Numbered from the stretch's first letter, positions 30,572-44,824 are shown. The stretch is DNA of 64,000 nucleotides from Chloroflexota bacterium (GCA_026705605.1 JAPPAK010000001.1:434001-498000), one strand, 5' to 3'. Made by a program: numbers and translations. The notes: a model not told the origin generated them from the sequence alone.

Positions 30572-31372
30572 ATGCTTGACGGGATGGACCCGCGACCCGT
30601 CGGCATGTTCGATTCCGGCGTCGGCGGGCTCAGTGTTTTCCGCGAATTCCGCCGCCTCGCCCCCCGCGAACGCACCGTCTACTTCGCCGATACCGCGTAC
30701 TTCCCCTACGGCCCCCGCGACCCGGGCGAGGTGCGCAAGCGTGCCTTCGCCATCGCCCACAGGCTGGTCGAAGCGGACGCCAAGCTCATCGTCGTCGCCT
30801 GCAACACCGCTTCGGCCGCTGCCGTCGCCGACCTTCGCCAGCTCTTCGACCTGCCCTTCGTCGGCATGGTGCCCGCCGTGAAGCCGGCGGCGCGCGCCTC
30901 CCGCAGCGGACGCGTCGCCATCCTCGCCACGCCCGGCACCTTCGACGGTGACCTCTACGCCAGCGTCGTCGACGAGTTCGGCACGGGCGCCGCCATCGAC
31001 CGCGTGGTCGGCCACGACCTCGCCGAGCTGGTCGAACGCGGCGAAATCGACACGCCGGTCGCCCGCGAGGCCGTCCGCTCCGTTCTCGCCAGTCCCGTCG
31101 CCAAAGGCGCCGATATCGTCGTGCTCGGCTGTACCCACTACGAATTCCTCGCCCCTGCCATCACCGCCGAGTTCCCCGGCGTGTCCGTCCTCGGCACGGG
31201 CGAGCCGGTCGCCAGGCGCGCCTGCGACCTCCTCCGGGAGCTCGACCTGGAAGCGGCCCCCGATGCCACGGGCGCCCTCGACCTGATCGTCTCGGGCAAC
31301 CGCGAAGCCTTCCTCGAAACACTGCCGAGGCTCGGCTTCGCTCCCAGTGAGCAGGCGGCGGAGGCCCAGTGA
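30572..31372 (+). CDS. murI: glutamate racemase
   Basis: Supplies D-glutamate for peptidoglycan. I prefer the ATG at 30572 (GAGG upstream) to the ATG four codons later. 266 residues with both catalytic Cys: VGMFDSGVGGLSV and VVACNTASAAAV for the first half, VLGCTHYEFL for the second. Its stop overlaps the pyrF start. Its presence, with mreB and a MurA homologue nearby, suggests a cell wall, unlike wall-less Dehalococcoides relatives. Confidence 0.95.
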   Translation: MLDGMDPRPVGMFDSGVGGLSVFREFRRLAPRERTVYFADTAYFPYGPRDPGEVRKRAFAIAHRLVEADAKLIVVACNTASAAAVADLRQLFDLPFVGMVPAVKPAARASRSGRVAILATPGTFDGDLYASVVDEFGTGAAIDRVVGHDLAELVERGEIDTPVAREAVRSVLASPVAKGADIVVLGCTHYEFLAPAITAEFPGVSVLGTGEPVARRACDLLRELDLEAAPDATGALDLIVSGNREAFLETLPRLGFAPSEQAAEAQ

Positions 31373-32136
31373 TGACGTCCTACGTCGAACGCCTTGCCCA
31401 CCGCAGCCGCGAGGTCGGCAGCTACGTCTGCGTCGGCCTCGATCCCCCGGGCGACACGCCGATCGGGGAAGTCGCCGACCGCAACCGCCGTCTCATCGCG
31501 GCGACGGCCCCCTACGCCGCTTGCTTCAAGCCCAACCTCGCCTTCTACGAGCAGTTCGGCATCCCCGGCCTGCGCGCCCTCGAAGAAACCCTCCAGGCCA
31601 TCCCCGACGGAATCCCCGTCATCGCCGACGCCAAGCGTGGCGACATGGGGAACACGGCCGCCGCCTACGCCCGCGCCCTCTTCGAGGTCTGGGGCTTCGA
31701 CGCCGCCACCGTGAATCCCTTTCAGGGTCAGGATGCCGTACAGCCCTTCCTCGACTACGAGGACCGGGGCGTCTACCTCCTCTGCCGCACCTCCAACCCC
31801 GGCTCCGCCACCATCCAGAACGCCACGCTCGCCGCTGGCGAACCCCTGTACGAACGCCTCGCCGCCGAGATGCCCACCTGGAGCGCGAACGTCGGTCTCG
31901 TCGTCGGCGCCACCGCGCCTGCCGAGCTCGCACGCGTGCGCGAGCTGGCCCCGCGAGCGACCCTGCTCGTCCCCGGCGTGGGCGCGCAGGGCGGGGATCC
32001 GGCCGAGGTCGTGGCCGCGACGAAGGCTGAGTACGGACTGATGGTCGTGAACGCCTCCCGCAGCATTGCCAACGCTCCCGACCCCGGCGGTGCCGCGCGG
32101 GAGCTGCGCGACGCCCTCAACGCCCCCGCCCCGTGA
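31372..32136 (+). CDS. pyrF: orotidine 5'-phosphate decarboxylase (subfamily 2)
   Basis: Last step of UMP synthesis. The ATG at 31372 shares one base with the murI stop; a GTG one codon earlier is possible. 254 residues. VCVGLDP, ACFKPNLAFYEQFG and the catalytic ADAKRGDMGNTA (Asp-x-Lys) identify the longer PyrF subfamily; LLVPGVGAQGGDP is the phosphate loop. pyrD is at 62400-63338. Confidence 0.95.
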   Translation: MTSYVERLAHRSREVGSYVCVGLDPPGDTPIGEVADRNRRLIAATAPYAACFKPNLAFYEQFGIPGLRALEETLQAIPDGIPVIADAKRGDMGNTAAAYARALFEVWGFDAATVNPFQGQDAVQPFLDYEDRGVYLLCRTSNPGSATIQNATLAAGEPLYERLAAEMPTWSANVGLVVGATAPAELARVRELAPRATLLVPGVGAQGGDPAEVVAATKAEYGLMVVNASRSIANAPDPGGAARELRDALNAPAP

Positions 32137-32324
32137 ACGACGAGGTAGCCGTGGGCGACGTCTGGCGGATGCGCCGCCGCCACCCCTGTGGCGGCTGGGA
32201 GTGGCGCGTCTACCGCGTCGGCGCCGATATTGGCCTCGTCTGCCTTGAGTGCGGACGCCGCGTCATGCTCGAGCGCCGCCGCTTCGAGCAGCGCGCGAAG
32301 TCGCGGGTCTCCGCCGCCTCGTGA
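32133..32324 (+). CDS. DUF951 family small protein
   Basis: 63 residues, GTG start overlapping the pyrF TGA by four bases. VGDVWRMRRRHPCGGWEWRV and the CLECGRRVMLERRRF Cys pair fit DUF951, a small conserved bacterial family with a possible nucleic-acid or ribosome link (unproven). It overlaps the next gene in the same GTGA manner. Confidence 0.85.
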   Translation: MNDEVAVGDVWRMRRRHPCGGWEWRVYRVGADIGLVCLECGRRVMLERRRFEQRAKSRVSAAS

Positions 32325-33691
32325 GCGCCGCCCCCGCCTGGGAGGACGTCGCCGAGCCTGCGCCGCCCCCTGCTCTCCTCCAGCAGCTCCCGTTCCGCCG
32401 CCTCAGCACCTCCCGCTTCTTCTCCCGCATCGCCCAGAACGCCCTCAATCTCGCACTCGTCCTCCTCGTTCTCGACGCCACCGGCAAGGCCTTCTACACC
32501 AGCCTCCTCGTCCTCGCCCTCGTCGTGCCCATGATGGTCGCGGGCATCATCGCCGGCGTTGCCGCCGACGCCATCCCCCGCCGCCTCATCGTCGCCCTCG
32601 GCAACCTCGCTCGCGCTGCCGTCTGTATTGCCTACATCGTCGAACCCGGTGGATCCGGAACGCTCTATGTCGTCGCTGTGGCCCTCGCCGTCGTCGCGCC
32701 CTTCGTCGCGGCCGCCGAGGGTTCGATCCTCCCCTCGATCGTCACCCGTGGGGAGCTGGCCCGCGCGAACGCTATCGGCCAGGCGGTGGGAGGCGCCGCC
32801 CAGATCGTCGGGTTCGCGGTGCTCACGCCCGTCGTCCTGCGCGTCTTCGAGCGCGCGGACGTGCTTTTCGGGATCGTCGCCGCGCTGTTCGTGATCGCCG
32901 CCGTCGAGGCCGTTCGCATCGGTCCCGTGGCCCGCACGCGCGAGGAACCCGATGTGTTCCCTCCCGCCCCGTTCGACCCCGCCCCCGATGCCGCCGCTAT
33001 CGGCGCCGTGCCCGAGGCGGTCCCCCCGCAACCCACGGACGGCGCGTCCTGGTGGCAGGCCGGCTGGCGCGCCATGCGCCGCGACCCCGCCGTTTTCAAG
33101 GCCGCCATCGAGCTCACCCTGATCACGATGATGCTCATCATCCTCGGCGGGCTCATCCCAACCTACATTCGCGACGTCCTCGAGCTTCCCTTCGAGATCG
33201 GCGCCCTTGTCCTGACGCCCGCCGCCATCGGCGTCATCGTTGGCCTGCGCGTCGCCGGGCCGCTGGCGCACCACCTTCCGCACGGCCTTCTCAGCTCCGT
33301 CGGATTTGCCGCCTTCACGGGCCTGCTGCTCGCCCTCGCCTTCGTCAACGAGGAAGCGACCTTCCTCGCCGGCTACGGCGCCTTCGCCTGGCTCGACGAC
33401 GTCAATCTCGGGGACTTCGACGGCGGCGCCCTGCTCGCGATGCTGACCGTGCTGCCCCTCGGATTCGCCTACGCGAACGTGAGCGTCGCCGCCCAGACCG
33501 TCCTCAACGACCGCGTGCCGCTCGCTCTCCAGGGACGCGTGGTCGCGACGCAGGGGGCGATGGCGGCGCTGGCCGCGTCCCTCCCGGTCCTGGGCGCCGG
33601 CGCCCTCGGTGACTGGCTCGGCGTGCAGCCCGTCATGGCCATCCTCGCCGTCAGCATCGCCGCCGCCACCGTCGTCAATCTCCGATCCTGA
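32321..33691 (+). CDS. MFS transporter
   Basis: The GTG at 32321 overlaps the DUF951 stop and gives 456 residues. About twelve membrane segments with a soluble Pro/Asp-rich loop near the middle. GIIAGVAADAIPRRLIVALGN contains the MFS loop 2-3 signature (GxxaDrxxRR). It resembles the macrolide-efflux/enterobactin-exporter-type MFS_3 group. The substrate is unknown. Confidence 0.82.
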   Translation: MSAAPAWEDVAEPAPPPALLQQLPFRRLSTSRFFSRIAQNALNLALVLLVLDATGKAFYTSLLVLALVVPMMVAGIIAGVAADAIPRRLIVALGNLARAAVCIAYIVEPGGSGTLYVVAVALAVVAPFVAAAEGSILPSIVTRGELARANAIGQAVGGAAQIVGFAVLTPVVLRVFERADVLFGIVAALFVIAAVEAVRIGPVARTREEPDVFPPAPFDPAPDAAAIGAVPEAVPPQPTDGASWWQAGWRAMRRDPAVFKAAIELTLITMMLIILGGLIPTYIRDVLELPFEIGALVLTPAAIGVIVGLRVAGPLAHHLPHGLLSSVGFAAFTGLLLALAFVNEEATFLAGYGAFAWLDDVNLGDFDGGALLAMLTVLPLGFAYANVSVAAQTVLNDRVPLALQGRVVATQGAMAALAASLPVLGAGALGDWLGVQPVMAILAVSIAAATVVNLRS

Positions 33692-33774
33692 CCGGCGACG
33701 CGCCTTGCCGCCCCTCGCCGCCCCCACCTATCATCGAGCCGATCGAGCCGGAACCTTCCGGCGGGGGGTGGGAC

Positions 33775-34308
33775 ATGCGCGAGATGAGCATCGAGAGCAT
33801 CCGTCTCTCGCTGAACAGCTACCAGCGCATCGCCATCCTTCGCGAGAAGGAGACCGATCGCTACCTCACCATCTGGATCGGCCCGTACGAGGCCGAGAGC
33901 ATCTCCCTCCGCCTCCACGATGTCACCCCGCCCCGTCCCCAGACCCACGACCTGCTCTGCAACGTCATCGAGCAGCTCGGCGGGAAGGTGCAGTACATCC
34001 TCCTGAACGACCTCGCCCGCGACACCTACTACGCCCGCATCGTCCTTGATGTGAACGGCGACGCCGTCGAGATCGATTCCCGGCCTTCCGATGCCATCTC
34101 CCTCGCCGTCCGCACCGGCTCCCCCATCTATGCCGAAGAGGCTGTCCTCGACCAGGGCGGCGAGATCATCCGCGACGGCGACGACCAGGAGGGCGTCGAG
34201 CGCGAGCCGGAGAAGCCCGTCGATCCCGCCGAGCTGGAGCGCCTTGGGCCGTTCAGGGACTTTATCGAAGGGCTCGATCTCAGCGGGTTCGACGATCCGC
34301 AGAAGTAA
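33775..34308 (+). CDS. bifunctional nuclease family (BFN/DUF151) protein
   Basis: 177 residues. The BFN domain is clear: YLTIWIGPYEAESISLRL, LLNDLARDTYYARIVLDV and EIDSRPSDAISLAVRTGSPIY. A C-terminal acidic tail of about 40 residues follows and includes a DUF151-associated UVR-like helix region (ERLGPFRDFIEGLDLSGF). Its start has GGGGGGTGG upstream. A weaker relative lies at 3508-3966. Confidence 0.92.
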   Translation: MREMSIESIRLSLNSYQRIAILREKETDRYLTIWIGPYEAESISLRLHDVTPPRPQTHDLLCNVIEQLGGKVQYILLNDLARDTYYARIVLDVNGDAVEIDSRPSDAISLAVRTGSPIYAEEAVLDQGGEIIRDGDDQEGVEREPEKPVDPAELERLGPFRDFIEGLDLSGFDDPQK

Positions 34309-34383
34309 CCGTGGCGAGGCCCCTATCGCCGCTTGCGCATCTCTTCACAATCACCCTATGATCCCCGCGGTTTGAGCGCGGTC

Positions 34384-36268
<1,885 letters not shown>

Positions 36269-36306
36269 CCCGGCGGAAACGCCAATCGGGAAGAAGGGAG
36301 CTCGCG

Positions 36307-36819
36307 ATGGGCGAGGCTTTCACCGCTCTCGGTATTAATCTGCCGCAGTTGATCGCGCAGATCGCGAACTTCGTGGTTCTGCTCCTCATCCTGCGCTTCA
36401 CCCTCTACAAGCCGGTCCTGCGCATGCTCGACCAGCGTCGCGAGCGCATCGCCGAGGGCCTCGGCGCCGCCGAACAGGCGCGCGCCGAAGCCTCCGACGC
36501 ACAGGAGCGCATCGAGGCCCAGCTTGCCGAGGCCCGCGGACAGGGTCAGGAGATCGTGGCCAACGCCCAGCAGGTGGCGGCCCGGATCCAGGACGAAGCC
36601 CGCCAGCAGGCGGAACGCGACCGCGAGGCAGCCGCCGAGCGCTCGGTCCAGGAAATCCAGTTGGAGCGTGACCGTGCCATCGCCGACCTCCGCGCGGAGT
36701 TCGCCGAGATCACCGTCACCGCCGCCGAGCGCGTCATCCGTCAGTCCCTCGACGAGGATGCCCACCAGCGCATCATCGAAGAGACCCTGGCCGAGTCCGA
36801 CCTCGGGGAGCGCAGCTAG
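36307..36819 (+). CDS. atpF: ATP synthase subunit b
   Basis: 170 residues: one N-terminal membrane segment (IAQIANFVVLLLILRFTLYKPV) followed by a long charged coiled coil rich in Ala, Glu, Gln and Arg. It is the peripheral stalk of the ATP synthase. AAGAAGGGAG precedes the ATG, and the stop abuts the atpH ATG directly. Confidence 0.95.
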   Translation: MGEAFTALGINLPQLIAQIANFVVLLLILRFTLYKPVLRMLDQRRERIAEGLGAAEQARAEASDAQERIEAQLAEARGQGQEIVANAQQVAARIQDEARQQAERDREAAAERSVQEIQLERDRAIADLRAEFAEITVTAAERVIRQSLDEDAHQRIIEETLAESDLGERS

Positions 36820-37350
36820 ATGGCCGACAGGCAGGCGGCAAAGCGCTACGCACAGGCGGCCTTCGCCATCGCTCGCGATGGCGATGCGATCGCCCAGTGG
36901 CGCGCCGACCTCGACGACGTCGCCGCCGTCCTGGCGGACTCTGACGCCGCGAGCTGGTTCGCCGCCCCTCGTGTCGCCGTCGCCGAACGCCAGGCAGCCG
37001 CTGAACGCGCCCTCGAAGTCGGGCCGCTCGCGTTGAACCTCGCCAGGCTGCTCATCGCCAAGGGGCGCACCCTGGAGGCCCGCGAGGTCGCGGACGCCTT
37101 CAACCGTCTCGCCGACGAGCACGAGGGCCTCGCGCAGGCCGAGATCACCACTGCCGTCCCCTTGCAGGACGACCAGGTCGCCGCCATGGAGCAGCGTCTG
37201 GGCGAGGCTCTGGGAAAGCAGATCACCGCCACCGCCGCTGTCGATTCCGACATCATCGGTGGCGTCGTCCTCCGCATCGACGACCATCTCATCGATGGCA
37301 GCGTGCGCAGCCGTCTACGGCGGCTGCGCCAGGAGCTGAGCGGCGCCTAG
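36820..37350 (+). CDS. atpH: ATP synthase subunit delta
   Basis: 176 residues of the OSCP/delta type: AKRYAQAAFAIA at the N-terminus, NLARLLIAKGR in the middle and the C-terminal DSDIIGGVVLRIDDHLIDGS motif. It links the b stalk to F1. It begins immediately after the atpF stop codon. Confidence 0.95.
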   Translation: MADRQAAKRYAQAAFAIARDGDAIAQWRADLDDVAAVLADSDAASWFAAPRVAVAERQAAAERALEVGPLALNLARLLIAKGRTLEAREVADAFNRLADEHEGLAQAEITTAVPLQDDQVAAMEQRLGEALGKQITATAAVDSDIIGGVVLRIDDHLIDGSVRSRLRRLRQELSGA

Positions 37351-37377
37351 GGCCGCACCACACAAGAGGGAACCACT

Positions 37378-38880
37378 ATGGCCGTTCGCGCCGAAGAGAT
37401 TGCATCCATCCTCCGCGAGCAGATCGAGCAGTTCGAGGCTCCGTCGGTCGCGACCGACGTTGGTGTCGTCATCGAAGCCGGCGACGGCGTCGCCCGCGCG
37501 CATGGCCTCACGAACGCTCGCTACTCCGAGCTGCTCGAGTTCCCCAACGGCACCATGGGTCTCGCCCTCAACCTCGAGGAAGAGTCAGTCAGCGCCGTCG
37601 TCCTCGGCGACTACGAGGACATCAAGGAAGGCGACGAGGTGCGCGCCACCGGCCGCATCATCGAGGTGCCCGTCGGCGACGAGCTCATCGGCCGCGTCGT
37701 CGATGCCCTCGGGAACCCCATCGACGGCAAGGGCCCGATCGGCTCGACCAAGACCCGACCGGTCGAGCGCATCGCCCCCGGCGTCACCCTCCGCCAGAGC
37801 GTCGATACGCCCGTCCAGACCGGCATCAAGGCCATCGACTCGATGATCCCCATCGGCCGCGGCCAGCGCGAGCTCATCATCGGCGACCGCTCCACCGGCA
37901 AGAGCGCGATCGCACTCGACACCATCATCAACCAGAAGGGCGGCGACCTCGTCTGCATCTACGTCGCCATCGGCCAGAAGGCCGGCAAGGTCGCCCAGGT
38001 GCTCGGCCAGCTCGAAGAGTACGGCGCCATGGAGCACACCATCATCGTCGCCGCCGGCGCCTCCGAGTCGGCTGCCCTCCAGTACCTCGCTCCCTACGCC
38101 GGTTGCGCCATGGGCGAGGAGATCATGGAAAGCGGGCGCGACGCGCTCATCATCTACGACGACCTGAGCAAGCACGCCTGGGCCTACCGCCAGATTTCGC
38201 TGCTCCTCCGCCGTCCTCCCGGGCGCGAGGCGTACCCCGGCGACGTCTTCTACCTCCACAGCCGCCTGCTCGAGCGCGCGGCCAAGCTGGAGGCGGGCGG
38301 CTCGCTCACGGCCCTCCCCATCATCGAGACCCAGGCCAACGACGTGTCGGCCTACATCCCCACCAACGTCATCTCTATCACCGATGGCCAAATCTACCTG
38401 GAGCCGGACCTCTTCAACGCGGGCATTCGCCCCGCCCTCAACGTCGGCCTCTCCGTGAGTCGCGTGGGCGGCTCCGCTCAGACGCGCGCCATGCGCTCCG
38501 TCGCCGGGCGGCTCAAGCTCGACCACGCCCAGTTCCGCGAGCTTCAGGCCTTCGCCCAGTTCGGCACCAGCGACCTCGATGCCGCTACCCAGCGGCAGCT
38601 CGAGCGCGGCCTGCGCGCGAACGAGGTGCTCAAGCAGCCCCAGTTCGCGCCCCTGAACCTGGCCGAGGAGGTCGCCGTCATCTTCGCCCTCACCAACGGG
38701 CTGCTCGATGACGTGCCCACCGAGAAGATTGCCGATTTCGAGGCCGCCTTCACCGGCTACCTCTCCAGCAACAAGCCTGACCTCGCCTCCCGCATCGAGT
38801 CCGAGCGCACCATCAGCGACGAGACCGATCAGGAGCTGCGGGACGCCGTCGCCGAGTTCAAGGAGACCGTCCCCTACTAG
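37378..38880 (+). CDS. atpA: ATP synthase subunit alpha
   Basis: 500 residues with the P-loop [13 protein letters not shown], the alpha signature [17 protein letters not shown] and the usual N-terminal barrel ([10 protein letters not shown]). Non-catalytic nucleotide-binding subunit of F1. GAGGGAAC lies before the ATG, and atpG follows eight bases after its stop. Confidence 0.97.
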   Translation: MAVRAEEIASILREQIEQFEAPSVATDVGVVIEAGDGVARAHGLTNARYSELLEFPNGTMGLALNLEEESVSAVVLGDYEDIKEGDEVRATGRIIEVPVGDELIGRVVDALGNPIDGKGPIGSTKTRPVERIAPGVTLRQSVDTPVQTGIKAIDSMIPIGRGQRELIIGDRSTGKSAIALDTIINQKGGDLVCIYVAIGQKAGKVAQVLGQLEEYGAMEHTIIVAAGASESAALQYLAPYAGCAMGEEIMESGRDALIIYDDLSKHAWAYRQISLLLRRPPGREAYPGDVFYLHSRLLERAAKLEAGGSLTALPIIETQANDVSAYIPTNVISITDGQIYLEPDLFNAGIRPALNVGLSVSRVGGSAQTRAMRSVAGRLKLDHAQFRELQAFAQFGTSDLDAATQRQLERGLRANEVLKQPQFAPLNLAEEVAVIFALTNGLLDDVPTEKIADFEAAFTGYLSSNKPDLASRIESERTISDETDQELRDAVAEFKETVPY

Positions 38881-38888
38881 GGAGCGCC

Positions 38889-39782
38889 ATGCCCACCATC
38901 CAACAGCTCCGCCGCCGCATCGGGACGGTACGAAATACGTCCAAGATCACGAACGCGCTCCAGCTCGTGGCCGCTTCCAAGATGCGCCGTGCCCAGGAGC
39001 GGGCCACCGAGGGCCGCCCCTACGCGGAGAAGATCCAGCTCGTGCTCTCCTCCCTCGCCTCCACCGCCCCCGGCCGCGGCGAGGACGGCGACACCGAGGA
39101 GTCCCACCCCTTCCTCACCCAGCGCCCCGTCGAGAACGTCGGCATTCTCCACGTCACCCCCGACCGGGGGCTCTGCGGCGCCCTCAACGCCAACCTCAAC
39201 AACAGCGCCGGCGGTTTCGTCGGCGAGGCCGAGGTGCCCACCGCCATCGTCGCCGTCGGCCGCAAGGGCCGGGACTTCTTCGTCCGCTCCCGCCAGAACG
39301 TCGCCGCCGAGTTCACCGAGCTCGGTGACTACCCCGCCCTCACCGACACCAGCGTCATCGCGCGTCTCGTCATGGACGACTACTTGTCGGGCAACGTCGA
39401 CCAGGTCTTCATCAGCTTTGCCGAGTTCGTCAGCACGGTGAACCAGCGGCCGGTCGTGCGCCGTCTCCTTCCCGTCGAGCCCCCCACCGCCGAGGACGAG
39501 GCGGAGGCCGAGGCCTTCCGGCAGGAGTACATCTTCGAGCCCGACCCCGGCCAGGTCTTCGAGCGCCTCCTGCCCCGCTACGTCGAGATGCAGGTCCACG
39601 CCGCCATCCTCGAGTCGGCCGCGTCCGAGCAGTCGGCCCGCATGGTCGCCATGAAGAACGCGACCGACAACGCCAACGAGATCGAGCGCGAGCTCACCCT
39701 CACCTACAACAAGGCCCGCCAGGAGGAGATCACCACCCAGCTCCTCGACATCGTCGGTGGCGCCGAGGCCGTCAATGAGTGA
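38889..39782 (+). CDS. atpG: ATP synthase subunit gamma
   Basis: 297-residue central stalk subunit. The N-terminal helix QQLRRRIGTVRNTSKITNAL and C-terminal helix MVAMKNATDNANEIERELTL are the paired coiled-coil ends; DRGLCGALNANL is a family signature. Unusually the next gene is not atpD: its stop overlaps a HAD hydrolase gene by eight bases. Confidence 0.96.
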   Translation: MPTIQQLRRRIGTVRNTSKITNALQLVAASKMRRAQERATEGRPYAEKIQLVLSSLASTAPGRGEDGDTEESHPFLTQRPVENVGILHVTPDRGLCGALNANLNNSAGGFVGEAEVPTAIVAVGRKGRDFFVRSRQNVAAEFTELGDYPALTDTSVIARLVMDDYLSGNVDQVFISFAEFVSTVNQRPVVRRLLPVEPPTAEDEAEAEAFRQEYIFEPDPGQVFERLLPRYVEMQVHAAILESAASEQSARMVAMKNATDNANEIERELTLTYNKARQEEITTQLLDIVGGAEAVNE

Positions 39783-40433
39783 CGCGTCCCCCTTCGCTGC
39801 GGTCATCTTCGACATGGACGGTGTCCTGGTCGATGGCGAGCCCTTCTACTACGGCGCGGCGACGGCGGTGCTTGCCGAGGACGGCATCACGTTCCCCCTC
39901 GACGACTACAAGAAGTACATGGGGACGAAGTCCGGCTGGAACGAGTTCGTCCACGACCTCGGCCTGCCGCGCCCGGCCTCCTACTACCGGGATCGCTGCT
40001 CCGCGCTTGTCGCGGAGGCCTACGCCTCCGTCGAGGTCGCCCTCCCCGGCGCCGTCGAGCTTGTGCGTGGCCTGAAGGCGATCGGCCTGCCCCTGGCGGT
40101 CGCTTCCTCGTCGCACCGTGCGAACGTCGAGGTCTGCCTGGAGCGACTCGGAATCGTCGATGCCTTCGACGCGATCGTCGCCGGAAACGACATTACCCAC
40201 GGCAAGCCCCTCCCGGACATCTACCTCCGCGCCGCCGGACTCCTCGGCGTCGCCCCGCGCGATTGCCTCGCCATCGAGGACGCCCCCGCCGGCATCAATG
40301 CGGCGCACGCCGCCGGTATGACCTGCTGGGCCGTCCGTACCGAGTACACGAGCGGACTCCCCCTCCCCGACCCGGACCGCGACCTTGAGTCGCTCACCGA
40401 GATCGACCTCGCCGACATCGCGGGGGTGCCCGC

Positions 40434-40437
<4 letters not shown>
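39775..40437 (+). CDS. HAD-superfamily phosphatase inside the atp operon
   Basis: 220 residues. HAD motif I FDMDGVLVDGEPF, motif II VASSSHRANVE, motif III around HGKPLPDIY and motif IV AIEDAPAGINAAHAAG place it among beta-phosphoglucomutase/phosphoglycolate-phosphatase-like enzymes. Its ATG overlaps atpG and its stop overlaps the next ORF (ATGA), so it is translated within the ATP synthase message. The substrate is unknown. Confidence 0.9.
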
Positions 40438-42609
<2,172 letters not shown>

Positions 42610-42610
<1 letters not shown>

Positions 42611-43056
42611 TGCCGCTCTTCGTCGAAATCGTCACCGCTGAGCGTGTCGTCCGCACCGAAGAGGACGTCGAGGTGCTCATCGCCCCCGGAAGCGAGGGGC
42701 AGCTCGCGATCCTGCCTCGCCACGCCCCGCTGATGACGACGCTCGACTACGGCGAGCTCATCTTCCGGCGCGGCAACGAGGAGTCCTCGTTTGCCATCGG
42801 CGGCGGCTTCCTCGAGGTGCACAGCAACCATGTCACCGTTCTCGCCGACCAGGCCGAGGCCGCCGAGGACATCGACGTGGATCGCGCCGAGCTGGCCCGC
42901 CGCCGCGCCGAGGAGCGGCTCGCCGGCGCCCGCGAAGAAGGCGTCAGCGAGGCCGATCTCGCCCGCGCCCAGGCCGCCATGCAGCGCGCTCTCCTGCGGC
43001 TGCGCGTCGCCGAGCGCCGCCGCCGGCGCCCCGGCCCGCCCATGCCCGGAGGCTAG
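42610..43056 (+). CDS. atpC: ATP synthase subunit epsilon
   Basis: 148 residues, GTG start sharing one base with the atpD TAG. The N-terminal beta sandwich has GSEGQLAILPRHAPLMTTL and FAIGGGFLEVHSNHVTVLAD; a C-terminal helical hairpin follows, ending in an Arg/Pro-rich tail that is longer than usual. Confidence 0.95.
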
Positions 43057-43065
43057 GCCGCGGGC

Positions 43066-43432
43066 CTACTGACCCTGCGTGCGGTGCGTCTTCCGCTCGG
43101 TGAGGCTGATCAGGTTGCCGTCCGGGTCGAGGTAGCGTGCCTCCCGGCCCCACGGCGCCACGTACGGCGCGCGGTCGACCCGCGCGCCCATCCCGACAAG
43201 CCGCTCGTGCGCGGCGTCAAGGTCCTCGACGAAGAGGCCAAGGGCGGGCTCACTCGGCGCTTCCTTCGGAAACAGGGCGAAGTGGAAGTACGGGTCGTGC
43301 CACGAAATCTCCTCGTGGCGCGGGTCGTCGTTGGGCTGCAGGTCGATGCCGAGGCCATCCTGGTAGAACCGCGCCGAAGCCTCCAGGTCTTCGACGTGAA
43401 AGGCGGCAAAGCAGGGGTCGAATCTCCGTCAC
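43066..43432 (-). pseudogene. VOC (glyoxalase/bleomycin-resistance fold) gene with a one-base frameshift
   Basis: A GTG at 43432 preceded by GGAGGGG starts MTEIRP, then the frame is lost. In the next frame the product reads on as CFAAFHVEDLEASARFYQ through YLDPDGNLISLTERK to a TAG at 43066, a complete VOC domain of about 120 residues. Removing one base from the GGGG run at 43414-43417 joins the two parts as MTEIRPCFAAFHVEDL. So it is either a fresh frameshift mutation or a base-calling error in a short homopolymer. Confidence 0.8.
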
Positions 43433-43544
43433 GGTTCCCCTCCGGACTCTGGAGGATACCCAGACCGGCGCGCGCTGGCCGGGCCACCACGACGACCCCC
43501 TCTCGATTGCGGCAGATTCGGCCTCTCCCCATACTGAAACCCGG

Positions 43545-44819
43545 ATGGATGCAAGCCGCGGGCACGGCTCCCGCTACCAGGTGCGCGGTGGCGCTGTTCT
43601 CAACGGGTCCGTGCGCATCTCCGGCTCGGCCAACGCGGCTCTCGCCTCGATGTGCGCCGCCCTCCTCACCGACGAGACCGTCGTCCTCGAGAACGTCCCC
43701 GCCGTCTCCGATATCGACTCCCTCGCGGGCCTGCTCGCGCACCTCGGCGCCACTGTCGAACGCCCCGAGCCCAACCGCGTCGAGATCAACGCCTCGAGGG
43801 TCGGCACCCTCGAGGCCCCCATCGACCTTGTCTCGGAGAACCGCGCTTCCTTCCAGGTGATGGGTCCGCTTCTTGCCCGCCACGGCTTCGCCGCCCTCCC
43901 GCCCCCCGGCGGCGACGTCATCGGCCAGCGCCCCATCGCCGTCCACCTCGACGGCTTCGTGGCGATGGGCGCCGCCATCGACCGCGTCGGCGAGCACTAC
44001 CAGGCCCGCGCACCGCGGGGCCTCGCCGGAACCCGCGTCTTCGCCGACTACCCCTCCGTCTCCGGAACCCAGAACCTCATGCTCGCCGCCACCCTCGCTC
44101 GGGGCGAGACAACCATCATCAACGCCGCCACCGAGCCCGAGGTCCAGGCCCTCGCTGCCCTGCTCAACTCGATGGGCGCGCGCATCTCCGGCGTCGGCAC
44201 CCAGGTCTTCGCGATCGAGGGCGTCGAGCGCCTCCACGGCACGACCTTCGCCCTCGTACCCGACCGGATTGAGGCAGGCACCTTCGCCATCGCCGCCGCC
44301 ATGACCCACGGCGACGTCGAGCTCGTCGACGCCCCCGTGGCCGTGATGGACGCCCTCATCACGAAGCTCCGCGCCGCCGGCGCCACCGTCGAGGCGCGCG
44401 AGGGCTCCCTGCGCGTCGCCGCAGGTGGGCGACTCTCACCGGTCGGCTTCCAGGCCCTCCCCTACCCGGGCCTCCCTACCGACCTGCACGCCCCCATGGG
44501 CGCCCTCCTCACCCAGGCCGACGGTGTCTCCATCATCCACGAGCGCGTCTTCGACAACCGCATGCTCTACGTCGATGAGCTCCGCAAGATGGGCGCCGAG
44601 ATCATCAGCACCGGCTCCTCTGCCATCGTCAGCGGTCCTACGCCCCTCCACGGCGCCCGCGCCCGCGCCCTCGACGTGCGCGCCGGCGCCGCCGTCCTCC
44701 TCGCCGCCCTCGCCGCCAGCGGCACCACCGTCATCGACGACATCTACCACCTCGACCGCAAGTACGAGCGCCTCGACGAAAAGCTGCGCGGCCTCGGCGC
44801 CGAGCTGGAACGGGTGTAG
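43545..44819 (+). CDS. murA: MurA-like UDP-GlcNAc enolpyruvyltransferase lacking the usual Lys and Cys
   Basis: 424 residues, full MurA length and fold. By alignment to E. coli MurA, N23 (N30 here), the RAS segment (R100) and C-terminal [15 protein letters not shown] are kept. The active-site loop reads [10 protein letters not shown], with Asp124 where Cys115 normally lies; this change is known to confer fosfomycin insensitivity in mycobacteria and chlamydiae. The motif SGSANAAL has Ala29 where the essential Lys22 (SGxKNAAL) sits, which is unexpected for an active enzyme. So the reaction may be altered. The start at 43545 lacks a strong Shine-Dalgarno. Confidence 0.85.
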   Translation: MDASRGHGSRYQVRGGAVLNGSVRISGSANAALASMCAALLTDETVVLENVPAVSDIDSLAGLLAHLGATVERPEPNRVEINASRVGTLEAPIDLVSENRASFQVMGPLLARHGFAALPPPGGDVIGQRPIAVHLDGFVAMGAAIDRVGEHYQARAPRGLAGTRVFADYPSVSGTQNLMLAATLARGETTIINAATEPEVQALAALLNSMGARISGVGTQVFAIEGVERLHGTTFALVPDRIEAGTFAIAAAMTHGDVELVDAPVAVMDALITKLRAAGATVEAREGSLRVAAGGRLSPVGFQALPYPGLPTDLHAPMGALLTQADGVSIIHERVFDNRMLYVDELRKMGAEIISTGSSAIVSGPTPLHGARARALDVRAGAAVLLAALAASGTTVIDDIYHLDRKYERLDEKLRGLGAELERV

Positions 44820-44824
44820 TCCGG

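Noticed and set aside
43066..43440. In-frame TGA in the VOC gene as a selenocysteine codon
   Set aside because: The TGA lies before the start in the wrong frame; a single-base frameshift explains the break better, and no SECIS-like stem was seen.
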